Assembly (NCBI RefSeq): GCF_025118155.1
Contig: NW_026251390.1
Span: forward strand, 1 to 64,000
Direction of reading: 5' to 3'
DNA length: 64,000 bases
Source of the DNA: Cokeromyces recurvatus
Taxonomy: Eukaryota; Mucoromycota; Mucoromycetes; Mucorales; Mucoraceae
The notes below the pieces were generated by a model. It made no database searches. It was not told the DNA's origin and saw nothing but the letters and a program-made list of their open reading frames with translations. Position numbers and translations under genes: made by a program. This document shows, one piece after another, positions 1 to 10,700 of the stretch (positions are counted from its first letter, which is position 1; each line of letters begins with the position of its first letter).

Positions 1-1634
1 GAACAGCATGTGAGATTGCAAGAATCTTCAAGAATGATGACATTTTTAAGCTTTTGGGAGGTGAAAAAAATAACACCTTAACACATACAACGCATGGTTC
101 ACCATTTCCCGAAAATTATACGACCGTTTTTGCAGGAAACCCATTAAATAGGTAATAAAATATGAACATTTCAAATGTAAATAAGAGTGAGTATGTATAG
201 ACTTTCTCCTCTTTTTTTTCTTTTTTTTCTTTTTTTTTCTTTTTTTTTTTTTTTTTTTTTTTTTTCAAGATTTGGCTGGAAACGTGATCAACCTGAATTT
301 TTATCCATACTTGCTCATTCACCAAAATCAAAATATCTTATTTTAAATGATTTAAAAGTGCTATTTAATAATGAAGGAACTATTCATTATGCTCAATATA
401 AAGACTTGGCCTCTATAGTAAATTTAATTTATACAAAGGAAAATAGTTATAACCCTTCTTCAAATGTTGCTTTAATATTCTTGGGTATTGATGAAAGTCA
501 AGGTCAAGGTGAAGAAGGAGAAGCTTATTGGGCATTAGATTTAACACCCAAAGAAGCAGATGAGAAAGAATGTAAAGAATTAATCCAAGGTAATATATAT
601 ATATATATAAATATGTACGTATGTATGTGTGTGTGTTATATATTGATTATAATTCAATCAATGAAAATAGTCTTTGAAGCAAATGGTTTTGAGTTTTGTT
701 CTATACTTTCACGGGCATTTACCATGGAAAAATCAACAAGTGCTATTATCGCTCAAGCAATTGCTATGGGTAAATATCCTTTAAAGTTATAAAATAGGGA
801 TAAAAAAAAATTAATTATATACAACGTATCCATTAGTGGATTGGAATAGTCGAAATAAATATTGTCCTGGATGTGGTAAACGTACTATTTCAAATGAAGG
901 TGGTTATAAGCGTAGTTGCCCGAAAGAAGACAGTGACGATAAAAGATGTATTAGTCATAAAGGTATCCAAAACTTTTCTTATCCTAGAACAGGTAAAAGT
1001 CATATTATAGTATATACACGAGTGTGTGTGTAGATGTATATAAATTAACCGTTACTATAGATCCTGTTGTTATTGTCTGTATTGTTCATCCAAATGGAGA
1101 TAAAATTTTATTAGGTCGGCAGAAACGATGGCCAAAAAAAATGTATTCATGCATTTCAGGTAGACACATATTATTCTTCCAAGTAAAAGTAGTATTAACA
1201 ATGATGTAAATTAGGCTTTGTTGAAGCAGCCGAAACACTTGAAGAAGCAGTACGTCGAGAAGCGTATGAAGAAACCGGTATTATTATTGACCGTATGGTT
1301 TATCATAGCTGTCAGCCATGGGTATATATATATATATATATACATATATACATATATACATTACATTATTATGTATAACCTTATTTCTTTATAGCCTTTT
1401 CCAAATTCGCTTATGCTTGGATTCATTGCAGAAGCTAAATCTTCGGATATTCAATTTTCTGATGATGAATTAGAGCATGCTACTTGGTTTACTCGATCAG
1501 ATGTTATGGCAGCTGCTAATAATGATCCAAATTCTACCCTTTCCTTAGCTCCTAAAGGATCTCTTGCCTCTACACTTATTCATGCTTGGTTGTATGATAA
1601 AAAGTGGCAATCTGCAAATGCTGCAAAAATGTAA
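1..1634 (+). CDS. NUDT12: NADH pyrophosphatase with ankyrin end, NUDT12/NPY1 family (5' partial)
   Basis: Nudix hydrolase that splits NADH into AMP and NMNH; family members act mainly in peroxisomes. Seven exons are readable (3-151, 270-589, 671-769, 837-992, 1061-1159, 1215-1321, 1395-1634), 389 codons open at the left edge, so the start is missing. The first residues (TACEIARIF, then KLLGG) resemble the end of an ankyrin repeat, as in animal NUDT12 and unlike yeast Npy1. Then follow AGNPLNR of the N-terminal domain, a zinc ribbon (CPGCG, SCP and a later Cys), the Nudix box [20 protein letters not shown] and the NADH-pyrophosphatase signature CQPWPFPNS. The C-terminus NAAKM is not an obvious PTS1 peroxisomal signal. 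All introns are GT-AG and phases agree. Identity is firm; the ankyrin part upstream is inferred from one partial repeat. Confidence 0.93.
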
Positions 1635-1787
1635 TTTTTTTTTTTTTTTTTCGGGGGCGGAGTCTTATGTTATATAAGTAGAAAGTAGGTCATAAGAGTA
1701 GCTTATAAATAAATAAAGTTTCGCGTACAGCCCTCTTTTTTATTTTTTCCCTTTTCCTTTTTCTTATTTTTTTTTTCACTTCCTGTT

Positions 1788-2794
1788 ATGTCATACCAAC
1801 CACCACCTCAATACGGCCAAGCACCTCCTCCACAAGGTAATTATGGAGCACCTCCTCCAGGTACCCTAGCTCAAGGATATAATCGTCCACCACCACCTAA
1901 TTATGGTGGTGCAGGAGGTTATGGACAACGTATGTATTATGAACAAACAAAAAAAAAAAAAAGAAAAAAAAAGAAAAATATATACAGATACTTATAATAT
2001 ATATAAATGTAGAACCTCCACCACCAGGTCCACAAGGAAGACCTCCTCCACCTTCAGGACCTCCTCCAGGCGTTGATCAACAATTATGGTCCTGGTTTAA
2101 AGCAGTTGATACAGATGGTTCTGGTCAACTTTCAGCTGATGAGCTTCAAAGAGCTTTAATTAATGGTGATTGGAGCCCCTTTAATATTGAAACAGTTCGT
2201 TTAATGGTGAATATGTTTGATTCAGGTTAGATTGTTATTATTATTAGATATAGGAAAAATATATAAACTTATCCAACATATACATGTATATAGATAATAG
2301 CGGTACAATTAATTTTAACGAATTTTCTGGATTATGGAAATATATTGAAGACTGGAAACGTTGTTTCCAAGCTTTCGATACCGATCGTTCAGGTAGCATT
2401 AACCAATCTGAAATGGGTAATGCTTTAAGATCGTTCGGTTTTAATGTTTCACCTAAATTCATCTATATTTTAATTCAAAAATTCGATAGATATGGTAAAT
2501 TCAAAAAAAAAAACTCCATTCAAAATTATAAGATAAATTAATAAAAAATTAACAGCTACTATTAAAAATACAGGAAAAGGTGATGTTACTTTTGATAATT
2601 TTGTACAAGCTTGCGTTACAGTCAAGACCTTGACTGATTCTTTCAGACAATTTGATACTGATAATGATGGTTGGATTCAAATTAACTATGAACAAGTAAG
2701 TAGTACTAATACTATTTCTATATAAATAAGTCATAATTCCTTACTTTTTTTTTTGGGTTAGTTTTTGGATCTTGTTATTCGTCAACGTGCTTAA
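1788..2794 (+). CDS. PEF1: Penta-EF-hand calcium-binding protein (ALG-2/peflin/Pef1 type)
   Basis: Cytosolic calcium sensor of the PEF family, whose members dimerise and bind Pro-rich partners in ESCRT, secretory and budding processes. Five exons (1788-1929, 2013-2225, 2294-2494, 2556-2695, 2762-2794) give 242 aa. Residues 1 to about 70 are Pro/Gly/Tyr/Gln-rich (repeated PPP and NYG), typical of peflin. EF-hand loops follow: DTDGSGQLSADE, DSDNSGTINFNE (split by an intron), DTDRSGSINQSE, a degenerate fourth, and DTDNDGWIQINYE near the end. Loops 1-3 keep the acidic calcium ligands. The start is the first ATG after a T/C-rich leader. Peflin versus ALG-2 orthology is not settled from sequence alone, but the Pro/Gly N-terminus favours a peflin/yeast Pef1 relationship. 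Confidence 0.9.
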
Positions 2795-2877
2795 AAAAAA
2801 ACCAAATATGTATCAATAAATGCAATTTTCATCTCTCTTTTGGCTATTTTTAGTCTTTCTCTCTCTTTATTTTTTTT

Positions 2878-2937
<60 letters not shown>

Positions 2938-3174
2938 ACATGTGTATAAGTTGAAAAATATCACAAAAAAAAAAAAAAGATCCAAAATTGGTTTGTTGTT
3001 GATGACATATAAATAAATAAATATTATGAAAAAATAACTAAATAAATTAAATTAACGAGTAAACATTTTTTCTCTCTTTCTTTTAATTATATTATAAAAT
3101 AAAATAATAAAAAAATAAAATAAAAAAAAAAAAAATAAAAAAAAAAAATAAAATAAAATAAATCGTATTATTCA
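2795..3174. repeat. Intergenic spacer with a 54-nt T homopolymer
   Basis: The spacer between the PEF gene and OSH3 holds an uninterrupted run of 54 T (2881-2934), the longest homopolymer in the window, followed by A-rich AAAT-like repeats just before the OSH3 start. No coding potential is seen. It must contain the PEF terminator and the OSH3 promoter. Confidence 0.8.
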
Positions 3175-6169
3175 ATGGAAGTAGTACAAGTACAGCCTAG
3201 AGATTCTTACTTACATAATATTTATGTTCCTTCAAAAGGTACAGTTATCAAATGGTCTTTTACAACAAAAAGAAACAATATCGCGTTTGGTTTATTTCGT
3301 AGAAAGGGAAAAGATCCTTTACCAAACTCATCTGACATTTTGTTTCGTGCACAACATCAAAAACGACAAATGTCAATTCCGTTTGAATTAGGTGTTAAAG
3401 GTAAAAAAAAAAAGTAAAAAAAGAAAAAAAAATATGTGGGGTAATAAAATTTATATGTCTTTTTTTTTATTATTAAGGCTCAATAACAATAGGGGATGAT
3501 GATATAGAATCAAATTATGTTCAATCTTCAAACCAGTCTACATATAACCAAACAAATGTGACTAGACCACGTTCAAAATCAGTGGCTACGTTAAAATTAA
3601 AAGAAGTAGGAATGGATGAAATTATACCCATACACCATGCTCAATCTTCTGATCAAAAAGTAGAAGGAACCTATGTAGTAGAGGAACCTGGAAATTATGT
3701 ATTGGTCTTTGGTAAATGAAATACAACCTACCCGTCTTCTTTCCAAAAAAAAAAAACAAAACAACGAATGCTAACTATTTTATAGATAATACATTTTCAA
3801 GAAATACACCTAAAATGTTAACTTATTCAGTCGCTTTGGGAACACCTGAAGATATAAAAATGCAGAGTAATGAAGTATCCGGTTGGTTATTGAAAAAGAA
3901 ACGTAAAAGAATGCAAGGTTGGGCAAAGCGTTGGTTTCATCTTTCACATCATGGTGTTCTCTCCTATTCAGCCTCACAAGGAGGAATCACGAGAGGATCA
4001 ATACAGATTTTAGTATCAACTATTTCTTATAAACCTAATTTACGTCAAATTAATATTGATTCAGGGACAATGCTTTATCAACTCAAGACTTTGACTGAAT
4101 ATGATTTTGATTATTGGCAATCCGTTCTTACGGATATACGTCGAAAGAATGTAAATGATGATTTAGCTTCTTCTTCTTCGCCAATTACTACTATGTATGA
4201 TGATGTTAAAAATAGTAATCTCAATATTCACACTACTTTTGGAAAACGACTTTCTGCTTCTTCTCGATATGATCAACGTAAAATACGGGCTGAAATTGAA
4301 CAAGGATTAGATACAGCTTGTTCACATCAAGAATGTATCACTTCAGTAGCAGATACCATTGAAAGTCTCAAACAAGTATTAATCAACAATGATTTGAAAT
4401 CAATACAAGGTTTGATGGAAAAATTAGAACAACAAAAGTTACAGATAATAACAGGTGCAAAGGAGCAAGTTTTACAATGGAGAAATATACAGTCCTATTT
4501 TAATATGCTCAATCATCGTCGTTCTGGTCCAATATCACCTAATATCAATAATAATGATAATAATCAACAAACATCACTTGGGGATAATATCATACATGAA
4601 GATCATACCGAAACAGACCTTCAATATCCAGGAAGCGATTATTCTTCTCGTTATTCAGAACAATTCTTTGATGCTGAAGATATCGTTTTAAGTGGTGAAG
4701 AGGATGATGAAGAAGAAGAAAGAGAAGAGGATAATAGTATTGATCAAACATCAAGTTTAACATATGATGATGATAGTAGTGATGAAAATACATGTGGTAA
4801 ATCATAATGAAAAAGGAGATATTTCTTCATTTATATATATATATATTTATACATGTTATTAATATGTATCATTAGAAACTCAAAGTAATGGTAATGTACT
4901 TGATCTTACCTCTTTAGGGAATTGTATACGTCGAACAGAGTTGCCTTCTCCAGCAGTTACAGATGCAGGGTCTGCACTTTCTATTATTAGAAAAAATGTC
5001 GGTAAAGATCTTTCGACGATTGCTATGCCTATTAGTATGAATGAGCCTCTGAATATGCTTCAAAAGGCTTGCGAGGAGTTAGAATATTGTGAGTTACTTG
5101 AGAAGGCATCGCAACTTGAGGATTCAATGGAACGACTCATGTACGTTACTGTCTTTACTATATCAAGTTATGCTTCAACTCAATATCGAACAGGGCGTAA
5201 ACCTTTTAATCCAATGATGGCAGAGACTTATGAAAATATTCGTCCTGATAAAGGATTTCGATTTATCTCTGAAAAGGTCTCTCATAATCCACTTATCATT
5301 GCTGCTCATGCAGAGGCAAAGGGCTTCAAGTATTGGCAATCAACCCATATTAAAAGTAAATTTTGGGGTAAATCAATGGAGTTTATGACAGACGGTACCT
5401 TCCATATTACTTTAACTGGACATGATGATCATTACACATTTTTTAAACCTTCCACTTGGTTAAAGAACATGATTGCAGGAGAAAAATACCTTGAACATTC
5501 AGGTGAATGTAAAGTACAAAACTTGACTACAGGTGAATATGCTATTGTTACATTTAAGGAAGGATCTGGTGGAGGATTATTTAGTGCGCCTACTAAACGT
5601 AATGATGTTGTTGCTACACTTTATGATAGTCATGGTCAAAAAAGATGTCGAGTTGTTGGTAAATGGAGTGAAGCATTAGCAGAAGAAGTTGGATTAGATA
5701 GGAGTAAATTATCCGTTTTATGGACTGCTCGTCCCCCAGGGATTCAAGATTATGAAAAATACTTTGGTTTTACCAAATTTGCCATTGAATTAAATGAAAT
5801 AACCGAAATTGAGGAAGGAAAACTACCTATTACTGACACACGTTTTAGACCCGATCAATTATTATATGAAAAAGGTAAATACATATATATATAAATCTAT
5901 CTATCTATCTATCTATATGTACAACATGGTGTTATTCTAATTTTGCTACCCTATTATGTATGTCTATAGGTTTGATTGATCTTGCAGATAATGAAAAGTT
6001 AAGAATAGAACAAAAACAACGTGAAAAACGTAAAGAATTCGAATTAAATGGTAAAGAATGGACACCTACATGGTTCGTAAAAGAAGGTAATGAATGGGTT
6101 TATGCTGGACAATACTGGCAAACAAGAGAAACTGGTCAATGGCCAAAAGATCAATTCTCATTATGGTAG
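3175..6169 (+). CDS. OSH3: Oxysterol-binding protein homologue Osh3 (GOLD-PH-FFAT-ORD)
   Basis: Lipid-transfer protein at ER-plasma membrane contacts that senses or exchanges PI4P and sterol. Five exons (3175-3400, 3478-3711, 3786-4796, 4876-5874, 5970-6169) give 889 aa. Domain order: GOLD-like N-terminus (about 1-175), PH domain (about 180-275, SGWLLKKKRKRMQGW), coiled-coil stretch, a FFAT motif EQFFDAEDI near residue 444 for VAP binding in an acidic/Ser context, an acidic tract, then the ORD from about 505 (RTELPSPAVTD, RKNVGKDLSTIAMP). The hallmark EQVSHHP reads EKVSHNP near residue 622, so the second His is Asn. The order matches yeast Osh3. A possible further small exon cannot be excluded, but all phases join cleanly. 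Confidence 0.93.
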
Positions 6170-6407
6170 AATAATAGAGAGTACATTTATTTATTTATTT
6201 ATTTTCTCTGTGTATTTGTAACAAAAAAAAATATAAATATATAAAAATTTATACACATATATACATGTATACACATATATTATACATTATTTTTTATTAT
6301 TATTATCAAGTCCATAAATACTATATATGTATTTTTTTTTTCTTGATTCATTTATGCGGATATATACATCTGCTAAAGTACTGTATATTTTCCTCGATTT
6401 ATGTAAA

Positions 6408-6439
<32 letters not shown>

Positions 6440-6468
6440 TCTGAAAAATTAGTTCATTTAGGTAAAAT

Positions 6469-6813
6469 CTATTTCTTTCCCTATCAATAAATAAATTAAT
6501 TGAGTATATATGATAAATATATATGTATATACATATTTAAATAGTATGAACATACACGAGCCATATTAATAGCACCCCAGAGAGAACCTACAACACCGGT
6601 ACCAAGGACAAGGAAAGTAGTATAAACAAAGAACTTATCTCTGGGACCACGAAGGAACAAAAGAGTGTTGGAAGGTGCCTAAAATATCAAGACTCGATTT
6701 AATACAAAACTTTATCTTTTTTTTTTTCTTTTTCAACTAAGTTTTATTATTGTTGTTACTTGGAAATATCTTTGATGAGCAAGAACGTTATTAGGTCTGT
6801 TGACAAGTGACAT
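6469..6813 (-). CDS. COX7: Cytochrome c oxidase subunit 7/VIIa-like small membrane protein
   Basis: Probable nuclear-encoded small subunit of mitochondrial complex IV. Three exons on the minus strand (6813-6760, 6678-6556, 6480-6469) encode 62 aa. The pattern NNVLAHQRYFQ, then LFLRGPRDKFFVYTTF, one hydrophobic segment (VLGTGVVGSLWGAI) and a basic end ARGKK fits the COX7/VIIa layout: matrix N-terminus, LRGPR, a single membrane span, short tail. The last exon is only 12 nt (GKK and stop), joined through a good acceptor (TTGATAG). It is transcribed divergently from the GT49 gene at 7426. The subunit name rests on the LRGPR-plus-one-span pattern, so a related small OXPHOS subunit is the main alternative. 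Confidence 0.72.
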
Positions 6814-7425
6814 TTTGTTGATTAAGAAAAGAAAAAAAAAAAAGAAAAAAAAAAAATAGTGTGGAGATAAATTCGTATTGTGTGTGTTTTTAGTAAATAT
6901 TGGAGAAATACTAGGGGCATGCCAGAATTTTTTTTTTCTTTTTGCCGGTCCATTCTAGCTCGGGCATTATTTATGACAGCTCCTTAATTTTCTATTTGTA
7001 TACAAATATATAAAATGAAACGTTTACGTCAGCATTAACAACTTAATTTTACTACAAAAGGATAATATACTTGTTGTAACACTATTATTAAGGTCAAATA
7101 AAGCATAGTATAACATTACTGTATTGTTCTATCGTTAGGAATAGACTAATATTTCGCTTATAATGTGTATTTTGATTCTATTCAAAGATATTGGGTTAGT
7201 CCCTCTTTCTTTTTTTTGTAATAGCTTATAAAGAATCCCTTATAAGTCTATGTTCCTTAATCAATAGTTGTACAAAAATCTGATCTTTATTAATAGAGTA
7301 GCTGTATGTCGTACAGACTAATATACTAGCTTTTTTTTTCTATTCTTTTCTATCTTATTTGTATATTTTTTTTTTCTTTGATTGATTGATTGGTTAATTG
7401 ATTAATCTTCTTGACATTAATCAAG
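6814..7425. promoter_or_regulatory. Divergent promoter region between COX7-like and GT49 genes
   Basis: 612 bp lie between two divergent start codons. It contains several T-rich tracts and short ATTGATTG repeats directly before the GT49 start. No open coding stretch and no recognisable RNA gene were seen. I cannot assign specific factor sites. Confidence 0.5.
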
Positions 7426-8864
7426 ATGAAAGAAGAAACAGTGACTATTCCAAAAATCTTAAGAATATTTTTTAGCATATATTTGGCTGGTTCTTTATTA
7501 TATGCTACTGTTCATTTACTTGGTTTAGATTGGTTTCAAACTTATTCTCCTTCTTCTTCAACATCATTAAAATCTCAATCTTTTACTTCAAAATCTGATT
7601 CGGTTACTGTAAGTCAACTTCAAAAAAAGTACCACACAGTTCAAACAGTCACTTGGACCAATGCAGAAGGTAAATGAATTAAAATAAATGGTTTTAGTAG
7701 CAAGATAATAAATATATGTGTGTATATTTATATAGGCGGGCAGAATCAAACAATCCCTGAAGACTTGATCCTAAGTAAGGTATTTTCAGATGCGATGGGA
7801 CCTTCTAAAGTGATTCCTTATTACTTTAGAGCGACACATCGATTTGAACAGGAAGAAATTACGATTGCTACTTTAGTTACCCATAATCGATTCCCTGTTC
7901 TCAGTCGACTTGCAACCCGTTACAAGGGCCCCATATCAGTCGCTATTCATATCAATGACGATCATTCAAAGGGTGGAATTTTACAAGATTTACATAGCAT
8001 GTACGAAGATAATCCAGATATGGGGAAATATGTTGATATTCATCTTGTCGTAGACAAATTCGATAGACAATTCAATATGTGGAGAAATGTTGCTAAATTC
8101 TTTGTAAGGACGGATTATTTAATGATGCTTGATGTAGACTTTCATATTTGTACAGATTTTAGAGAATCAATAAAGAAAAACAGTCAAGTTATGGATATAC
8201 TTCGCAGTGGTAGAGGAGCTATTGTCGTTCCTGCCTTTGAATATTTAATAGAAAAAGATGGTGAAGATTGGAGATTATTTCCAAAAGATAAAGAAGCCCT
8301 TATGAACATTGTCTTGACAGAAAAGATTGATATGTTCCATGTAAATTGGACAAGAGGTCATGGATCTACAGATTATAAAAAGTGGTATCAATCTTCTAAG
8401 CCTTATAAGGTTATAGACTATAATTATTCATATGAGCCATATGTTATCTATAAGAAGGAAGGTTCTCCATGGTGTGATGAAAGGTTTATTGGCTATGGTG
8501 CAAATAAGGCTGCATGTTTATATGAAATTTATTTGGCTGGTATTAATTATTGGGTATTACCTAATGATTTTCTAATTCACCAAACCCATCATTATCCAGA
8601 AGAGACAAGAGCTAAAGAGGTAAAATTTTGAATTCTGGTCATTCATTCTGTTTACGCAAATTATGTTAATATCCTCTTTCCTTCCCTCACATATAGCGCA
8701 AATACAATAAGAAACTTTATGATTATTTTAGAGAAGAAGTATGTCTACGTTATACTCGTTTGATGATTTCAGCAGGATTATGGGATACTGACATTGCAAA
8801 TAACTTGAAAAAAGAATGTACAAAGATAAAAGGTTTTCGAGAAATCGTTTCTCGCGTACAATAG
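7426..8864 (+). CDS. GT49 family glycosyltransferase (LARGE/B4GAT1-like), copy 1
   Basis: Type II Golgi glycosyltransferase of CAZy family GT49. Animal relatives are the LARGE GlcA-transferase domain and B4GAT1, which transfer glucuronic acid from UDP-GlcA. Exons 7426-7669, 7736-8619 and 8697-8864 encode 431 aa. A short cytosolic tail precedes one membrane segment (about 10-32, ILRIFFSIYLAGSLLYA). The catalytic part has VTHNRFPVLSRLATRYKGPI, a metal-binding DVD in MMLDVDFHICTDF near residue 213, and late GT49 blocks YEPYVIYKK, CDERFIGYGANKAA and VLPNDFLIHQTHHYP. The start is the first in-frame ATG. It converges on CCDC124, with about 100 bp between stops. The acceptor in this fungus is unknown; cell-wall glucuronan is a guess. 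Confidence 0.88.
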
Positions 8865-8964
8865 TGTTTTGAAACAAATAAAAAAAATATATATATACAT
8901 ATACATTTATACATATACAAATATACATATATTATTATTATTATTATTTATGTGCATAACATGT

Positions 8965-9467
8965 TTAGTTAGTACGAAGACGATTCTCAATAGCCTTATT
9001 TCTTTGTGCTATTATATCATGTATATAATTAATATTTCACTCATGTCTATCTTTCACTTTCTAATACACTTACATTTAGCTTGTTGAGCTTCTTCTATAG
9101 TAGCATTATATGCTACTACATTAGCTTGATTGAAGGGATTTTCAGGCGATTTCTGGAATGCTTTATAGATCAAATCCTTTAATTGACTTAAACGCAAGCC
9201 TGGGTTTTCAGCTTTAAATCTAGGTAATTCACGTTCTTCAAAGGCAGCCAAAGCAGCTTTGAAACGACGCTCGGGATGCTTTTCAATGTCTTTAGATTTT
9301 ACAGACTTGTCATTAAGAGATAAAAGATCAAGAGCATCATCAATACCCGATGCTGAGAATTCAGGAATTACACGTCTAGCATGACCAGCAGCTTCATTCT
9401 TGGCAGATTTTTGAGCAGCTTTTTTCTGCATTCGTAAGTATTATTTTAATCTCATGTTCATCGTGCG

Positions 9468-9503
<36 letters not shown>

Positions 9504-9944
9504 CATCAACTTACATCAACACCTTTCAAAGTAGGCTTCTTTTTAAATTCTTTTTCTTCTTCAGCCTGTTTACAAAAAAAAAAAAAGACTATAAATACTG
9601 TTCTTTTTTTTTTTTTTATTTTAGTTTAAATGATATCTTACCAAGAGTCTTGCAGCCTCTGCTTTTTTAGCAGCAGCAGCAGCCTATATATTTTACATTA
9701 TTAGATAAAGCACATAAACAACATCTATACATATATATGTATGTATGTATGTATGTATAGATGTATATGTGTATACCTTTTTAGCTTCTTGTTCTTCTTT
9801 CTTGTTCTTCTTGGCTCCTTCTGCCCATTTGGATGACTCAGCAGCTTCGGCAGCTTCAGCAGCCTTTCTATCTTTTTCTGCTTTACTAGCAGCTTTTCTT
9901 GCATTAGCAGCTTCAGCTTTAGAATTGGGTCCCTTTTTTGCCAT
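8965..9944 (-). CDS. CCDC124: CCDC124/Lso2-like ribosome-associated protein
   Basis: Homologue of human CCDC124 and yeast Lso2, which sit on idle 80S ribosomes and support recovery from dormancy. Exons (minus): 9944-9777, 9683-9642, 9565-9515, 9425-9070 and a proposed last exon 9010-8965, 220 aa. The N-terminal half is a Lys/Ala/Glu-rich helix (KKGPNSKAEAANARKAASK). The conserved C-terminal domain shows ALDLLSL, HPERRFKAALAAFEERELP, LRLSQLKDLI and SPENPFNQANV. The C-terminus is ambiguous: reading straight on gives a stop at 9054 (ending KCKCIRK), whereas splicing from a GTGTAT donor to the acceptor at 9011 gives a charged tail ending NRLRTN. I prefer the spliced form because it restores an open frame to a stop, but transcript data would decide. 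Confidence 0.9.
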
Positions 9945-10700
9945 TTTTTTTTTTTTGAAGACTTCAAAATAATGTAGATAAAGTTGGAAATGAATAGAAG
10001 ATTTTTTTTTTTCTGTATTGTTGAATTTAAACGCAGAAGAACTATGGAATCCGGGATTCATTTTTATTTTGATTTACATGCGAAAATCATTCGACAAGTC
10101 ACATGCAGCTTGTGCAAAGATGATGTTTATTGATCTAATAATGAAGAACTAATTTTTCTTCTTTCTGTAAGATTTACTATTATTATATATAAAAAAGTGT
10201 GTTATTTATAAATGATGGTTACTGTTATTGATGATTAGAAGACTATATCCACTAAGTACGCTTACACATATATACCAAGCTAAAAGAAGAAAAAAATACA
10301 ATATCAATATTGCAATATATATTTTAAACAACCAGGCTAAAAGAAAAAGCAGTATTAATTAATAATATCCAAAACTAGCCAACAAAATAGGGTGCATTTG
10401 CTTGCAAAGCTGATTTATATAAAAGTCATGCGTTATAGAGTTAATAAAGACAAAATACGTATCCCATATGTAATTACCTATTTTCAGAAGCATTGATATG
10501 ATCTGTCTGAAATAAATTTTTTTGAAACATTCTGTTTATTTCCGAATTCAAGAAAGCAAGTAGTGACTTCCTTTTAATAATCATATTGTGCAAATAAAAT
10601 AAAAAAAAAAGCGAATGTATAAAAATGTGTAATTTTATTTCTTTATTGTTTATTCTCCACTATATTTTTAAAAGGAGCCAAACAACGCTCTTTTATTATT
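9945..10700. other. Spacer between CCDC124 and the ABCC transporter
   Basis: 756 bp, AT-rich, holding the divergent promoters of CCDC124 (minus) and the ABC transporter (plus). No ORF with a credible family signature, no RNA gene and no repeat beyond short A/T runs was seen. Confidence 0.6.

Noticed and set aside
9745..9972. Long plus-strand open frame with Ala/Ser-rich product opposite CCDC124
   Set aside because: It is the antisense shadow of the Ala/Lys-rich CCDC124 exon and has no signature of its own.
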